26,798 bases of DNA. It comes from JAPLJU01 sp964547985 (lineage in GTDB: Bacteria > Desulfobacterota > Syntrophia > Syntrophales > UBA2192). The translations under genes and the position numbers were made by a program. This document shows positions 1 to 7,635 of this stretch, in pieces (position 1 is the stretch's first letter; each line of letters starts with the position of its first letter). The notes under the pieces are model-generated. The model did not search any database, was not told where the DNA came from, and saw only the letters and a list, made by a program, of their open reading frames with translations. Location of the stretch: NCBI GenBank assembly GCA_964547985.1, contig CAZJPV010000036.1, positions 1 through 26,798 of the forward strand, in the 5' to 3' direction.

Positions 1-885
1 GCCTCTTTCGTGAACCTGGTGGAACCGGGCGACAGGGTCCTCATTCTCATCAACGGTGTTTTCGGTGTCCGGATGAGGGAGGTCGCCTCGAGGCTCGGCG
101 CAAACGTGGAAGCCATTGAATTCACGTGGGGCACACCGGTCGTCCCCGAGGTGGTGGAAAAAAGACTCAAGCAGGAGACCTATCGGATCGTCGCCGTCGT
201 CCACGCCGAGACGTCCACCGGCGTTCGTAACCCCGTGGCAGAGATCGGTTCATTGCTGAAGGGCTCGGACACCCTCTATCTCGTCGACACCGTAACCAGC
301 CTGGGCGGTATCGAGGTGCGGATGGACGACTGGGGGATCGATGCCCTCTACAGCGGCACCCAGAAGTGTCTTTCCTGCCCGCCGGGTCTCGCGCCCCTGT
401 CTTTTTCTGACAAGGCAATGGCCAGACTCAAGGGCCGCAGGACGAAGGTTCCCAACTGGTATCTCGATCTTTCGCTCATCGCCAGCTACTGGGGCAAGGA
501 CCGCGTCTACCACCACACGGCACCGGTCAACATGATCTACGGTCTCTACCAGGCCCTCCTGATCATTCTGGAAGAGGGGCTTGAAAAAGTTTTCGCGCGT
601 CACCGGCAGAATCACCTGCTCCTGGTCCGGGGGTTTGAAGAGGTGGGTCTCAAGATGCTCGTGGAGGAGCCTTATCGGCTGCCCATGCTGAACACGGTCC
701 TCTGTCCCGGGGAGGTCAATGAGCTTTCGCTCAGGCGATGCCTCCGCAGCGACTACCGGATCGAGATCGGCGGAGGCCTCGGACCCCTGGCGGGGAAGAT
801 CTGGCGCGTCGGCCTCATGGGGCACACGGCGAGAAAGGAAAGCGTCGAGAGGCTCCTTTCGGCGCTGAGAAAACTTATGGGATGA
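1..885 (+). CDS. Class-V PLP aminotransferase (alanine-glyoxylate / serine-pyruvate type), 5' truncated by window edge
   Basis: The reading frame is open from base 1 (A-S-F-V-N-L-V-E-P-G-D), so the gene starts upstream and about 80-100 N-terminal residues are missing. The visible 294 residues match fold-type I, class-V aminotransferases of the AGAT/serine-pyruvate group: a V-x-A-E-T-S-T-G-V segment, the cofactor-binding V-D-T-V-T-S-L-G-G, and S-G-T-Q-K-C-L with the predicted PLP-Schiff-base lysine at visible residue 122. The C-terminal small domain (L-R-R-C-L..E-I-G-G-G-L-G-P-L-A-G-K-I-W-R-V-G) is complete. The family is cytosolic and moves amino groups between alanine, serine or phosphonate-type donors and glyoxylate or pyruvate. 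The substrate cannot be read from sequence. The next gene lies 87 bases downstream on the same strand. Confidence 0.85.
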   Translation, partial: ASFVNLVEPGDRVLILINGVFGVRMREVASRLGANVEAIEFTWGTPVVPEVVEKRLKQETYRIVAVVHAETSTGVRNPVAEIGSLLKGSDTLYLVDTVTSLGGIEVRMDDWGIDALYSGTQKCLSCPPGLAPLSFSDKAMARLKGRRTKVPNWYLDLSLIASYWGKDRVYHHTAPVNMIYGLYQALLIILEEGLEKVFARHRQNHLLLVRGFEEVGLKMLVEEPYRLPMLNTVLCPGEVNELSLRRCLRSDYRIEIGGGLGPLAGKIWRVGLMGHTARKESVERLLSALRKLMG

Positions 886-972
886 CGGGCTGTTTATCCA
901 TGGATCCAAACGGTTTGAGTGATGCCGTTCAGATACCGGAAGGAAACCTGTCGAAAGGACAGAGGTGAGCCC

Positions 973-1158
973 ATGAAACCATTTACAACCCTTGCTGTTG
1001 TCTTGTTTTCGCTTATTTCCCTGGTTCACATTTTACGGCTGGTCTTCCGTTGGGAGTGCGTCGCCGCGGGCTGGGTGATTCCCCTCTGGGTCAGCATCCC
1101 CGGCTTCCTCGTCACGGGCGGCCTGGCGTTTCTGATCTGGAAAGAGATGCGGAAATAG
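973..1158 (+). CDS. Small two-helix membrane protein, function unknown
   Basis: A 61-residue protein starting at ATG 973, chosen because a purine-rich ribosome site (AGAGGTGAG) lies just upstream; an upstream in-frame ATG at 919 has none. It has two hydrophobic segments, about residues 5-24 (TTLAVVLFSLISLVHILRLV) and 33-55, joined by a short R-W-E-C loop and ending in a basic K-E-M-R-K tail. This suggests a hairpin in the inner membrane. Small proteins of this layout (hydrophobic, L-V-H-x-x-R-L at the end of helix 1) occur in many Deltaproteobacteria without assigned function. It ends 14 bases before a strong terminator, so it is the last gene of its transcript. Confidence 0.6.
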   Translation: MKPFTTLAVVLFSLISLVHILRLVFRWECVAAGWVIPLWVSIPGFLVTGGLAFLIWKEMRK

Positions 1159-1172
1159 AAGAGGAATCCTGC

Positions 1173-1234
1173 AAAAAAGGCCTCACCACTTCGCCGAATG
1201 ATTCGGTACGAAGGGGCAAGGCCTTCTTTTTTTT
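1173..1234. terminator. Bidirectional intrinsic terminator between convergent genes
   Basis: The outer stem AAGGCC (1177-1182) pairs with GGCCTT (1220-1225). Inside it, CTTCG pairs with CGAAG, and CCGAA-TGA-TTCGG forms an apical hairpin. The plus strand continues with C and eight T (1227-1234). The complementary strand has six T (1178-1173) on the other side. The structure can therefore end both the plus-strand small membrane gene and the minus-strand LysM gene. Confidence 0.85.
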
Positions 1235-1250
1235 CAGATAAGAAGAACCC

Positions 1251-1847
1251 TTACTTCGAAACCTGCAGCTTCTGGCCGGGCTGGATGGCCTGTTCAGGGT
1301 TCAGGTTGTTGAGGTTCCTCAGCTCCGTGAGGGAGATGCCGTATTTTTTTGAGATCTGGTAGAGGGTCTCCCCCTTTTTGACCTCGTGGTAGCGCTTTTT
1401 CGTCGTGGCGGTTTCCTTCTTCGGTTTTTCTTTTACCGTTGCCGCCGCCGGCTTTTCCGCGGAGGCCGGTTTCTTCTCCAGGGCCTCGACCCGCCTGGAG
1501 AGGGTTTCCAGCTTCTCGGCCAGGGCTCCCTCGGAGCCCGTTGCCGGCACGCTCTGGAGGGCGAGGTTTTTCTCGAGGTTGATCACCCGTTCCTCCATCG
1601 CCTTGAGTCGCGTTACCTCTCCTTCCATCTTGGTGACCTTGTTCCTGATCAGGTCCTGTTCCCCCGTCCCTCCGGGACCCCGTCCGAAGAAGAAGGAAAA
1701 GAGTGCGAGCACGAAGAAAAGCGCGATCAGGGCCCCGCCGGCGATGAGCAGAAAACGCTTGGGGCTTTTTGGGGGTTTGCGATCCGGCGGAACATAGATG
1801 TCGTTATCCCTCAAATCCTTGAATTTGTCGTCCAGTTCATCGATCAT
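1251..1847 (-). CDS. Membrane-anchored coiled-coil protein with C-terminal LysM domain
   Basis: A 198-residue protein. I chose ATG 1847 because GGGAGGGAG lies 4-6 bases upstream; a TTG at 1913 would add 22 residues without a clear ribosome site. Order of parts: acidic cytoplasmic N-terminus (1-30), one membrane helix (about 32-54, FLLIAGGALIALFFVLALF), heptad-like coiled coil (about 65-125), a Lys/Ala/Pro-rich linker, and one LysM repeat (about 153-197: Y-H-E-V-K-K-G-E-T-L-Y-Q-I-S-K-K-Y-G-I-S). LysM binds N-acetylglucosamine in peptidoglycan, so the protein probably links the inner membrane to the cell wall. No catalytic domain is present. It is divergent from the MFS gene and convergent with the small membrane gene. 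Confidence 0.8.
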   Translation of the reverse strand: MIDELDDKFKDLRDNDIYVPPDRKPPKSPKRFLLIAGGALIALFFVLALFSFFFGRGPGGTGEQDLIRNKVTKMEGEVTRLKAMEERVINLEKNLALQSVPATGSEGALAEKLETLSRRVEALEKKPASAEKPAAATVKEKPKKETATTKKRYHEVKKGETLYQISKKYGISLTELRNLNNLNPEQAIQPGQKLQVSK

Positions 1848-1947
1848 TGGCTCCCTCCCGAATAAAGGTTCGTCCGTTGGGCCCGTTTTGCCGTTTTTGG
1901 AACGGGATTTCAATATGACCCTGCCTCCAGGCTCTGAATTTTGTTCA

Positions 1948-1975
1948 TTTATACATTATTTCTCGCGACAGACAA
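1948..1975 (-). promoter_or_regulatory. Probable sigma-70-type promoter for the LysM gene
   Basis: On the minus strand, TTGTCT (plus 1970-1975) and TATAAA (plus 1948-1953) are separated by 16 bases, and TG precedes the -10 (extended -10). Transcription would start near 1941, upstream of both possible starts of the LysM gene. The -35 matches consensus at four of six positions. Confidence 0.45.
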
Positions 1976-2059
1976 CAAAATTTTTTTGCCTGCGCGAAAA
2001 TACAGATCCCGCTCGGTTGACCCCCGCCTGCGATCTTGCGATCTGCGATTGCGCCTCCC

Positions 2060-2088
2060 TTGACAGCGGGGATGCTTTCCCTTAATAT
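2060..2088 (+). promoter_or_regulatory. Strong sigma-70-type promoter for the MFS gene
   Basis: A perfect -35 TTGACA (2060-2065), a 17-base spacer and -10 TAATAT (2083-2088) stand 30 bases before the ATG at 2119. A GGAAGGGAG ribosome site follows. This is one of the best promoter matches in the window. Confidence 0.7.
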
Positions 2089-2118
2089 TCAACGCCTGTT
2101 TTCTGGAAGGGAGAGTTC

Positions 2119-3321
2119 ATGTCCTCGCGGTCAGCGAAGCTCAACGTCAGGGTCATCTTCGCCCTGACATTGATCCACTTTACCGGTGATTTCTACAATT
2201 CCTTCGTCACGCCGCTCCTGCCCGTTTTCGCAGAGCGGTTCGCCCTGACCCTCACGGAGGTCGGTCTCATCGGCGGACTGAGCCGCTTTCTTGCCTTCAT
2301 CGTCCAGCCCAATGTCGGGTACCTCGCCGATCGTTACAGGACGCGTTTCTTCATCCTGGGGGGGCTTCTGATCGGGATCGTCTGTATTCCGCTGACGGGC
2401 ATCGCCCCGTCGTTTTTAATGCTGCTTATGTTCGTTGCCCTGGGCTCCACCGGCTCCGCCATGTTCCATCCCTCCGTCGCGGGAATGGTCTATCCCTATG
2501 CGGGGGCGCGGCTCGGGCTTGCGATGTCCATCTTTAATATGGGCGGGACCCTCGCCTTCGCCCTCGGGCCGATATTCATCGCCTGGTACGTCAGCCGCTG
2601 GGGTCTCGGCGCGATGCCGATGATGATGCTTCCGGGGCTCGTCACTATGATTTACCTTTACCTGGTCGTGCCCCTTCCCGACGTAGAGAGGTTTGAAAGC
2701 AGCGGCTTGCTGGCGTCGTTCAAGGAGACCTTTGGCGAGATCTGGAAGTGGATCGCACTCATCTGGCTGATCATGGTCTTTCGATCCTTCGTGGCCCACG
2801 TATACCGGACTTTTGCCCCGATTCTCTTTGTCCAGGAAGGGTATTCCCTGATCGCCGTCGGGGCCATGATATCCCTCTTTACGCTGGCAGGCACCCTGAG
2901 CGGCATCCTTGCCGGCTACCTGTCCGACCGTATCGGTTTCAAGAAGATCTTTTACACAACCTATTTGCTTTCGGCGCCGGCCCTGATTGCGGTTCTCTTC
3001 ACGTCGGGGCTCTGGCTTTACCTGATGATTTTCCTGGCGGGGTTCTTCATCATGGCGACACTCCCCCTGGGTGTGACGATGGGGCAGGAGCTTGCTCCCA
3101 AGGGCCGGTCGATGGTGGCCAGTCTCATGATGGGCTTTGCCTTTGGGCTCGGCGGGACAATGACACCCGTCGCAGGGGCGTTGGCCGATGCATTCTCGAT
3201 CCGATCGGTTCTCGCGGGTGTTGCCCTGATCCCCGTGCTCCTTGTCGGCTTTGTTTATTTCCTGCCCGAATTCCGGGAGAAGGCTCTGCGAGTCGGTGAT
3301 GACCGGGCGGACCGAATATAA
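2119..3321 (+). CDS. MFS transporter, fosmidomycin-resistance (Fsr)-like drug exporter
   Basis: A 400-residue inner-membrane protein with about 12 hydrophobic helices, the usual size for the major facilitator superfamily. Features that fit the Fsr/fosmidomycin-resistance branch: helix 1 with H-F-T-G-D-F-Y (charged D in the membrane, as in H-x-x-x-D of Fsr); the loop 2-3 motif G-Y-L-A-D-R-Y-R-T-R; helix 4 with G-S-T-G-S-A-M-F-H-P-S; and the second-half loop G-Y-L-S-D-R-I-G-F-K-K. Members export drugs or small metabolites by proton antiport; the substrate here is unknown. ATG 2119 is preceded by GGAAGGGAG, and a consensus promoter lies just upstream. No regulator gene is adjacent, so it is probably a single-gene transcript. 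Confidence 0.82.
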   Translation: MSSRSAKLNVRVIFALTLIHFTGDFYNSFVTPLLPVFAERFALTLTEVGLIGGLSRFLAFIVQPNVGYLADRYRTRFFILGGLLIGIVCIPLTGIAPSFLMLLMFVALGSTGSAMFHPSVAGMVYPYAGARLGLAMSIFNMGGTLAFALGPIFIAWYVSRWGLGAMPMMMLPGLVTMIYLYLVVPLPDVERFESSGLLASFKETFGEIWKWIALIWLIMVFRSFVAHVYRTFAPILFVQEGYSLIAVGAMISLFTLAGTLSGILAGYLSDRIGFKKIFYTTYLLSAPALIAVLFTSGLWLYLMIFLAGFFIMATLPLGVTMGQELAPKGRSMVASLMMGFAFGLGGTMTPVAGALADAFSIRSVLAGVALIPVLLVGFVYFLPEFREKALRVGDDRADRI

Positions 3322-3800
3322 AAAAGTGGCGAGTGAATAGTGATTAGTGGTGAGCAAGAAACGAAGGACCGCAAGACGGAGTGTAAAAAAAGGGGACAGG
3401 CTACTTTTTCAGTTCAGACCAAATAGTATAAATAGGCTGAAGTAATTCATAACTCAAAATTGGCCGCCTTGATGGCGCCCCCGGTAAGGAATGAGTTATT
3501 CATGGTCCGCCCCTCTGGCGCGTATGGCGCCCCAGTCATAACTCAAAATTTAAAATTAGAGCAGTCCATTTTGACAGCTTAAAAAGGATATGGCGATCAT
3601 CACAGGAGGGGAGTTCTTAATGATCGCCACCGAAGTGGGGGAGGGGATATCTAAACGAGTTGTGAGTGGTGAGTTGTGGGTGATGAGAGATACGGTTTGT
3701 CAGCTCTCAACCCGGGATTGTTTTTGCCTCTCACGCGTGTCTTTACGCCCCTGAACCCGGGACCCTATACCCTGTTTCCTTCACCCGGGCCGCAGGCCAA
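3322..3800. repeat. Non-coding spacer built of short repeats
   Basis: About 480 bases without a convincing gene. Contents: a GTGGCGAGTG tract just after the MFS stop (also found at 26703); GGGGACAGGCT (3392-3402) between A and T runs; three 9-base units AGACCAAAT-AGTATAAAT-AGGCTGAAG (3416-3442); the 15-mer TCATAACTCAAAATT twice (3447-3461 and 3536-3550), with an inverted TGAGTTAT between them; GGCGCC-rich segments; a 10-bp inverted repeat (3591-3629); and a second GTGAGTGGTGAGT tract near 3661-3673. All lie between the plus-strand MFS gene and the end of the minus-strand block. Confidence 0.6.
3591..3629 (-). terminator. Possible terminator of the minus-strand ATPase/sensor block
   Basis: A perfect inverted repeat, TGGCGATCAT (3591-3600) and ATGATCGCCA (3620-3629), with a 19-base loop. 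Read on the minus strand it is followed after a few bases by CCTTTTT, so it could end transcripts coming from the RsbRD_N gene that stops at 3801. The long loop and offset T run make this only moderately convincing. Confidence 0.4.
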
Positions 3801-4313
3801 CTATGTCTTGGCACCCATCCAAGCCGCAAAGGGGCCTTTGACCTTCGATGATTTCAGTGTATCTTCGATTTCCTTTCTGAGGAGGTCGTCGTACTTCTGC
3901 ACGATCGTGTATGCCGCATAATCGAACATGAGAATCGTCCGGCTCTGGCTTTCTGCCGCTTGATGGTGGTCGACCGCAGATGTGAATACGGCCTGAGAGG
4001 AGGCATAAAGCCACATGTGGCGTCTCATCAGGATGACGGCGTAAATGACCTCGGGCAGAGGGATACGTTCCCTGTAACGTGCCTCCGCATACTTGGAAAA
4101 CAGGACATTCGCCTCCTCAAAAGGATTGTCTGTGATGAAAAGTTTACCGAAATTGCTGTAAAAATAAAGCGCCTGATTTTTGGCCTGGTCTTCCGACATC
4201 TTGTGATAAGTCGGCGTTCTGGGATTCATTCTTACATTATTATACCACTGCTGTGCGATCGTCGCGGCGTGACTCTCCGTGATCTCGATTAATTTCATGG
4301 CATACGATCCCAT
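3801..4313 (-). CDS. Stand-alone RsbRD_N-type sensor domain protein (soluble)
   Basis: A 170-residue soluble, mainly helical protein. It resembles the RsbRD N-terminal domain of stressosome co-antagonists: I-A-Q-Q-W-Y near the start, T-Y-H-K-M, K-Y-A-E-A-R-Y-R-E-R-I-P-L, and M-R-R-H-M-W-L. The STAS domain that normally follows is absent. ATG 4313 is preceded by GGAGG; a second in-frame ATG at 4298 is possible. It aligns without gaps over about 150 residues with the N-terminal half of the protein at 13556-14386, so the two are paralogues. It is the last gene of the minus-strand block, 72 bases after the triple-PAS gene. A role as signal-sensing partner is inferred; what it senses is unknown. 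Confidence 0.65.
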   Translation of the reverse strand: MGSYAMKLIEITESHAATIAQQWYNNVRMNPRTPTYHKMSEDQAKNQALYFYSNFGKLFITDNPFEEANVLFSKYAEARYRERIPLPEVIYAVILMRRHMWLYASSQAVFTSAVDHHQAAESQSRTILMFDYAAYTIVQKYDDLLRKEIEDTLKSSKVKGPFAAWMGAKT

Positions 4314-4385
4314 GGCCTGACCTCCTTCCTTTCTTCAAAGCTCCGGCTCCCGGTCTGCGATTCTGCTGGGTGGCCGCAGGGTGGG

Positions 4386-5789
4386 CTACACTCGATTTCT
4401 TTTCTTCCTGGAAGCAGTCTTCAGGGCGGCCTCTGCCAGCTTCCTTTCCGTAATGTCTTCCAGAGTTTCAACGGCTCCGACGAGATCGCCCCGCGAATCC
4501 CTGATCGCTGCGGCCGTGAAGCGAAGCCAGCGCCCTTTTTTCCCCAGGTCGGGGAAGAAGTCCGTGGCTTCGTAGGCCTCTTCGATGAGATCGGATTTCC
4601 TGTATTTTCCAGAATACCATTTTGGAATTTTTTCCAATGCCTTGTCCACGAGCAGGTCGGCCATACAGGGCCTCTCTGCCCCATAGAAAGCCTTCCACTG
4701 CTGATGGGTCCCGACAACCGCCTTGGCGGATATGTTGCTCAATTTTTCCAGGGCCCGGTTCCAGTAAATCACCCTGTGGTCTTTCCCGATCATAAAAGCG
4801 GGAATGGAGAAGCCCTGGATAATGCTGTACAGTCTTCTTTCGTTCTCGATGAGTTCTTGTTCCGCGGATTTGCGTTCCGTAATATCTTCCAGGGTTTCGA
4901 TGGCGCCAATCAGGGCCCTCTTGGAATTGCGGATGGGGACTGCGGTGAACCGGAGCCAGCGCCCGCGTTCGCCCAGGTCGGGGAAAAACCCCTCTGCTTC
5001 GTATGTCTCTTCGAGCAGTTTCGATTTGGCAACGCCCCTGTACCACTCCGGTATGATCTCTGGTGTCTCGTTGATGAGCAAATCGGCTATGCAGGGCCTT
5101 TCCTTTGCGTAAAAGGCGCGCCAGTGCTGATTTGTTCCGATCATTTCTTGAGCCGGAATTTTACTTAATCTTTCGAGGGCGCGGTTCCAGAATAGGACAC
5201 GGTGATCGTTCCCGATCACGAAAGTCGGAATAGGAGACCCCTCGATGACGGAATTAAGTTTCTCTTCGCTGTCCCGGAGGGCTTCCTCGGCAATCTTCCT
5301 TTCCGTAATATCTTCCAAGGTTTCAATGGCCCCTGCGATCCGGCCTTCGGAATCCCGGATGGCCACGGCAGTGAAACGCAGCCAGCGTCCATCCTCTCCC
5401 AGGTCGGGGAAGAAATCCGTGGCTTCGTAGGCATCCTCGAGGAGCTCGGATTTGCGGTATTTACCGGCGTACCACTGCGGGACCTTTTCCATGGCCCCGT
5501 CGACCAGAAGATCCGCCATGCAGGGCCTTTCCTCCGCATAGAAGGCCCTCCACTGCTGGCGGGTTCCGACCACTTCCCTGGCGGGGATATTGCTCAATTT
5601 CTCCAGGGCCCCGTTCCAGTAAATCACCCTGTGGTCTTTCCCAATCACAAAAGCGGGAATGGAGAAGCCCTGGACGATGCTGTGCAGCAAAAGGGCCGGT
5701 ACCTGAGGACCCTCGGGTGAGCCCGATTTCCTTTTCAACGCCCGGGCCTTCCCGCTGGCTGTACTTTTTTTCGATGTCTTTGCTTTCAT
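4386..5789 (-). CDS. Triple tandem PAS-domain protein without output domain
   Basis: A 467-residue protein made of a basic N-terminus (1-30) and three near-identical PAS/PAC repeats (about 38-165, 181-307 and 323-450; period about 143 residues). Each repeat has I-P-x-F-x-I-G-x-D-H-R-V, W-N-x-A-L-E-x-L-S, R-P-C-x-A-D-L-L (Cys 90, 233, 375), F-F-P-D-L-G, G-R-W-L-R-F-T-A and a PAC end E-T-L-E-D-I-T-E-R-K. No kinase, GGDEF or DNA-binding domain follows; the chain ends in R-K-K-R-N-R-V. It is probably a cytoplasmic sensor or adaptor acting on a partner. ATG 5789 has an AGGAGGG site five bases upstream. The same PAS type is found twice in the LuxR regulator at 14672-16207. The gap to the kinase-like gene is 88 bases, so cotranscription with the ATPase operon is plausible. 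Confidence 0.8.
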   Translation of the reverse strand: MKAKTSKKSTASGKARALKRKSGSPEGPQVPALLLHSIVQGFSIPAFVIGKDHRVIYWNGALEKLSNIPAREVVGTRQQWRAFYAEERPCMADLLVDGAMEKVPQWYAGKYRKSELLEDAYEATDFFPDLGEDGRWLRFTAVAIRDSEGRIAGAIETLEDITERKIAEEALRDSEEKLNSVIEGSPIPTFVIGNDHRVLFWNRALERLSKIPAQEMIGTNQHWRAFYAKERPCIADLLINETPEIIPEWYRGVAKSKLLEETYEAEGFFPDLGERGRWLRFTAVPIRNSKRALIGAIETLEDITERKSAEQELIENERRLYSIIQGFSIPAFMIGKDHRVIYWNRALEKLSNISAKAVVGTHQQWKAFYGAERPCMADLLVDKALEKIPKWYSGKYRKSDLIEEAYEATDFFPDLGKKGRWLRFTAAAIRDSRGDLVGAVETLEDITERKLAEAALKTASRKKRNRV

Positions 5790-5877
5790 GAAGCCCTCCT
5801 TTCTCGTGAAACCCTCACGTCAACTCCCCGATCCTGTCTGATGGACATCCTGACAGAACCGATCCGATGGAGAGATT

Positions 5878-6705
5878 TTAGTGTGCACCGGCCCCAACGG
5901 CTGCGGCCACGACAAATTCTTTCTTCGTGGCCCAGGCGAGAAAAGCGGCCTTCACGGCTGCTGCCGCAGCTTCGAGTCCCATCTTTTCCGTGTTGATGAC
6001 CATGTCGTATTGGGAGGGGTCTGCGGGGTCCGCCTGGAAGTGTTGCTTCAAAAAGGCGAGTCTGTCTCCTTCTCTCTTCTTGATGTACTCTTCCGCCTCC
6101 TTCTTCGTGTAGTTGCGGCTCTTCATCAGGTTCTGGATCCGGAAGGCCATCGGTGCGATCACCCTCAACCGGAAGGTCTCCTCCTTCGGGAGGATCATGT
6201 GGGCGCCGCGGCCCACGACGATGGCATTACCGTGTTTGCCGATCGTCAGGATCACCTGGGTGAGATGCCGGAAGTATTCCGTACCCGAGATGCTGCGGGC
6301 TGAGAACATGGAGTTGACAAGGCTGTCGAGGGCCGAGATGGCTTTTTCGTCGAGGGATTCAATGACCTTGGTGCTCATCTTGGAGCTCTCGGCAACCTTC
6401 TGGATGATCTGCCCGCCCATGAGGTCCATGCCCAGGTCTTTTGCGAGGATCCGTGAGATCTCGTTTCCGCCGCTCCCGGATTCACGGGAGACGCTGATCA
6501 CGAAGGGGTATTTCGGTTTCTTTTCCTTTTTCCACTTTTCAAGCTGCTCCTCCACCAGAAGCTTGTCGACATCCACATCCCTGATCGTGACGTCGCGCGA
6601 ATAGTCAGGGCAGTTGACATTCAAGTTCATGTCGCTGGACACGGTGTATCGCTTCTGGCAGGTGGCCCGCCAGGCACAGATAAAGCAAGCTCTTCGGTCA
6701 AGCAT
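5878..6705 (-). CDS. Cytidylate kinase-like protein with N-terminal Cys-rich leader
   Basis: A 275-residue cytosolic protein of the cytidylate kinase-like family (PF13189 type). Residues about 67-240 carry an atypical P-loop, S-R-E-S-G-S-G-G (73-80), then V-V-G-R-G-A-H-M-I-L, a lid-like R-x-x-x-L-M-K-S-R and D-M-V-I-N-T-E near the end, as in that family. The first 40 residues hold Cys 7, 10, 16 and 32 in C-x2-C-x5-C-x15-C followed by P-D-Y-S-R-D-V, a possible metal or redox site. The tail is Ala-rich. It starts three bases after the atpG stop, so it is translationally linked to the ATPase operon. The substrate is not known; a true CMP kinase role is doubtful because family members often sit beside regulatory genes. 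Confidence 0.75.
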   Translation of the reverse strand: MLDRRACFICAWRATCQKRYTVSSDMNLNVNCPDYSRDVTIRDVDVDKLLVEEQLEKWKKEKKPKYPFVISVSRESGSGGNEISRILAKDLGMDLMGGQIIQKVAESSKMSTKVIESLDEKAISALDSLVNSMFSARSISGTEYFRHLTQVILTIGKHGNAIVVGRGAHMILPKEETFRLRVIAPMAFRIQNLMKSRNYTKKEAEEYIKKREGDRLAFLKQHFQADPADPSQYDMVINTEKMGLEAAAAAVKAAFLAWATKKEFVVAAAVGAGAH

Positions 6706-6708
6706 AAT

Positions 6709-7635
6709 TTATGCGCCCCCTTTCAGTGTTTTCAATTTCAATGTCTTCTTTTCCTTTCCCGAGAGTGCCTCGAAGCCGGCCACGATGTCGAGGAGTTCCT
6801 CGGTAATGACCATCTGCCGCTGGCTGTGGAATTGGCCGAAGAGTTCCTCGAGACGCTCCTCGATATTCTTCTCCGCGTTCTGCATGGCGGCGAGCCGGCT
6901 GGCATTCTCGCTCGCCAGGGATTCCGCGAAGGCCCTGTAGAGAGACACGAAGAGATACTCGCGAATGAGTGAGCCGAAGAGCGCCTCCCAGCCCATGGTG
7001 AACATGGGCAGTGTCCTCGACTCCCATTTCTTTTTCTTAAGACTTTCGAGCCAGACCTGTTCAACCGGCAAAAGCCGGAGCGTTTTCGGGTGGTAGTTCG
7101 CGCCCGAGAGGTACTCGTTGTAGTAGAGATAAACGTGCTCGATCTGCCCCTTGAAGCGCCACTCCTCCAGGATGAGCGTGATGTCCTGGACCATGGGCGT
7201 GATGCCCGCCGTGGAGCCCGGCGTGTCAAGGATTTCCATGATCGGCTGCCCCATGTCTTCCAGGATATCGGCCGGCCGCATACCCACGCAGATGACGGAG
7301 CGATGATCCTTCCGGATCCCCATGGCGTTCATCTCGTCCAGGGCGTGGTTGACGATCATGGCGTTGAGCTGGCCGCAGAGCCCCTGGTCGGAGCCGAAAA
7401 CGATGGCGCCGACCCGGTTCACGGCGGTCTTCCTGGCGGCAGGAATGTCCCTCGCCATTTTTTTCAGGGCGATCTGGAGCCCCATCTCCACCGTCCTGTT
7501 GTATTCCAGGAGAGACTCAACGGCCCGCTGGTACTGGCGGATGCTCACGGCGGCAAGGGCCTTCATCGTCTTTACGACGGAGAGAAGATCCTGGGCACTC
7601 TGTATTTTTCTCTTCAGGGCCTCAGTGGTCTGCAA
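6709..7635 (-). CDS. atpG: N-type ATPase gamma subunit (central stalk)
   Basis: A 308-residue F1 gamma subunit. The N-terminal helix E-A-L-K-R-K-I-Q-S-A-Q-D-L-L-S-V-V-K-T-M-K and the C-terminal helix with R-L-E-E-L-F..Q-R-Q-M-V-I-T-E-E-L-L-D-I form the antiparallel coiled coil that turns inside the alpha/beta ring. The middle contains F-G-S-D-Q-G-L-C-G-Q-L-N, a conserved gamma motif. The N-terminus begins M-Q-T-T-E-A, unlike the usual A-S-x-R-E-I-R-x-R-I of standard gamma subunits, which agrees with the N-ATPase branch. The start overlaps the end of atpA by 14 bases. It is the last ATPase gene of the operon. Confidence 0.92.
   Translation of the reverse strand: MQTTEALKRKIQSAQDLLSVVKTMKALAAVSIRQYQRAVESLLEYNRTVEMGLQIALKKMARDIPAARKTAVNRVGAIVFGSDQGLCGQLNAMIVNHALDEMNAMGIRKDHRSVICVGMRPADILEDMGQPIMEILDTPGSTAGITPMVQDITLILEEWRFKGQIEHVYLYYNEYLSGANYHPKTLRLLPVEQVWLESLKKKKWESRTLPMFTMGWEALFGSLIREYLFVSLYRAFAESLASENASRLAAMQNAEKNIEERLEELFGQFHSQRQMVITEELLDIVAGFEALSGKEKKTLKLKTLKGGA

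Noticed and set aside
1848..1913. TTG-started N-terminal extension of the LysM protein
   Set aside because: The ATG at 1847 has a good ribosome site; the TTG has none.
2416..3357. Long minus-strand open frame opposite the MFS gene
   Set aside because: Composition is His/Gly/Arg/Asp-rich, as in antisense frames of GC-rich membrane genes; no family features.
3620..3754. 44-codon plus-strand frame with an AGGAGGGG site upstream
   Set aside because: The ribosome site and ATG lie in the loop and arm of an inverted repeat, and the peptide runs through GTGAGTGG repeats; no support that it is a real gene.
5790..5877. Terminator between kinase-like and triple-PAS genes
   Set aside because: Only a weak 5-bp CTGTC/GACAG stem without a T run; not convincing.
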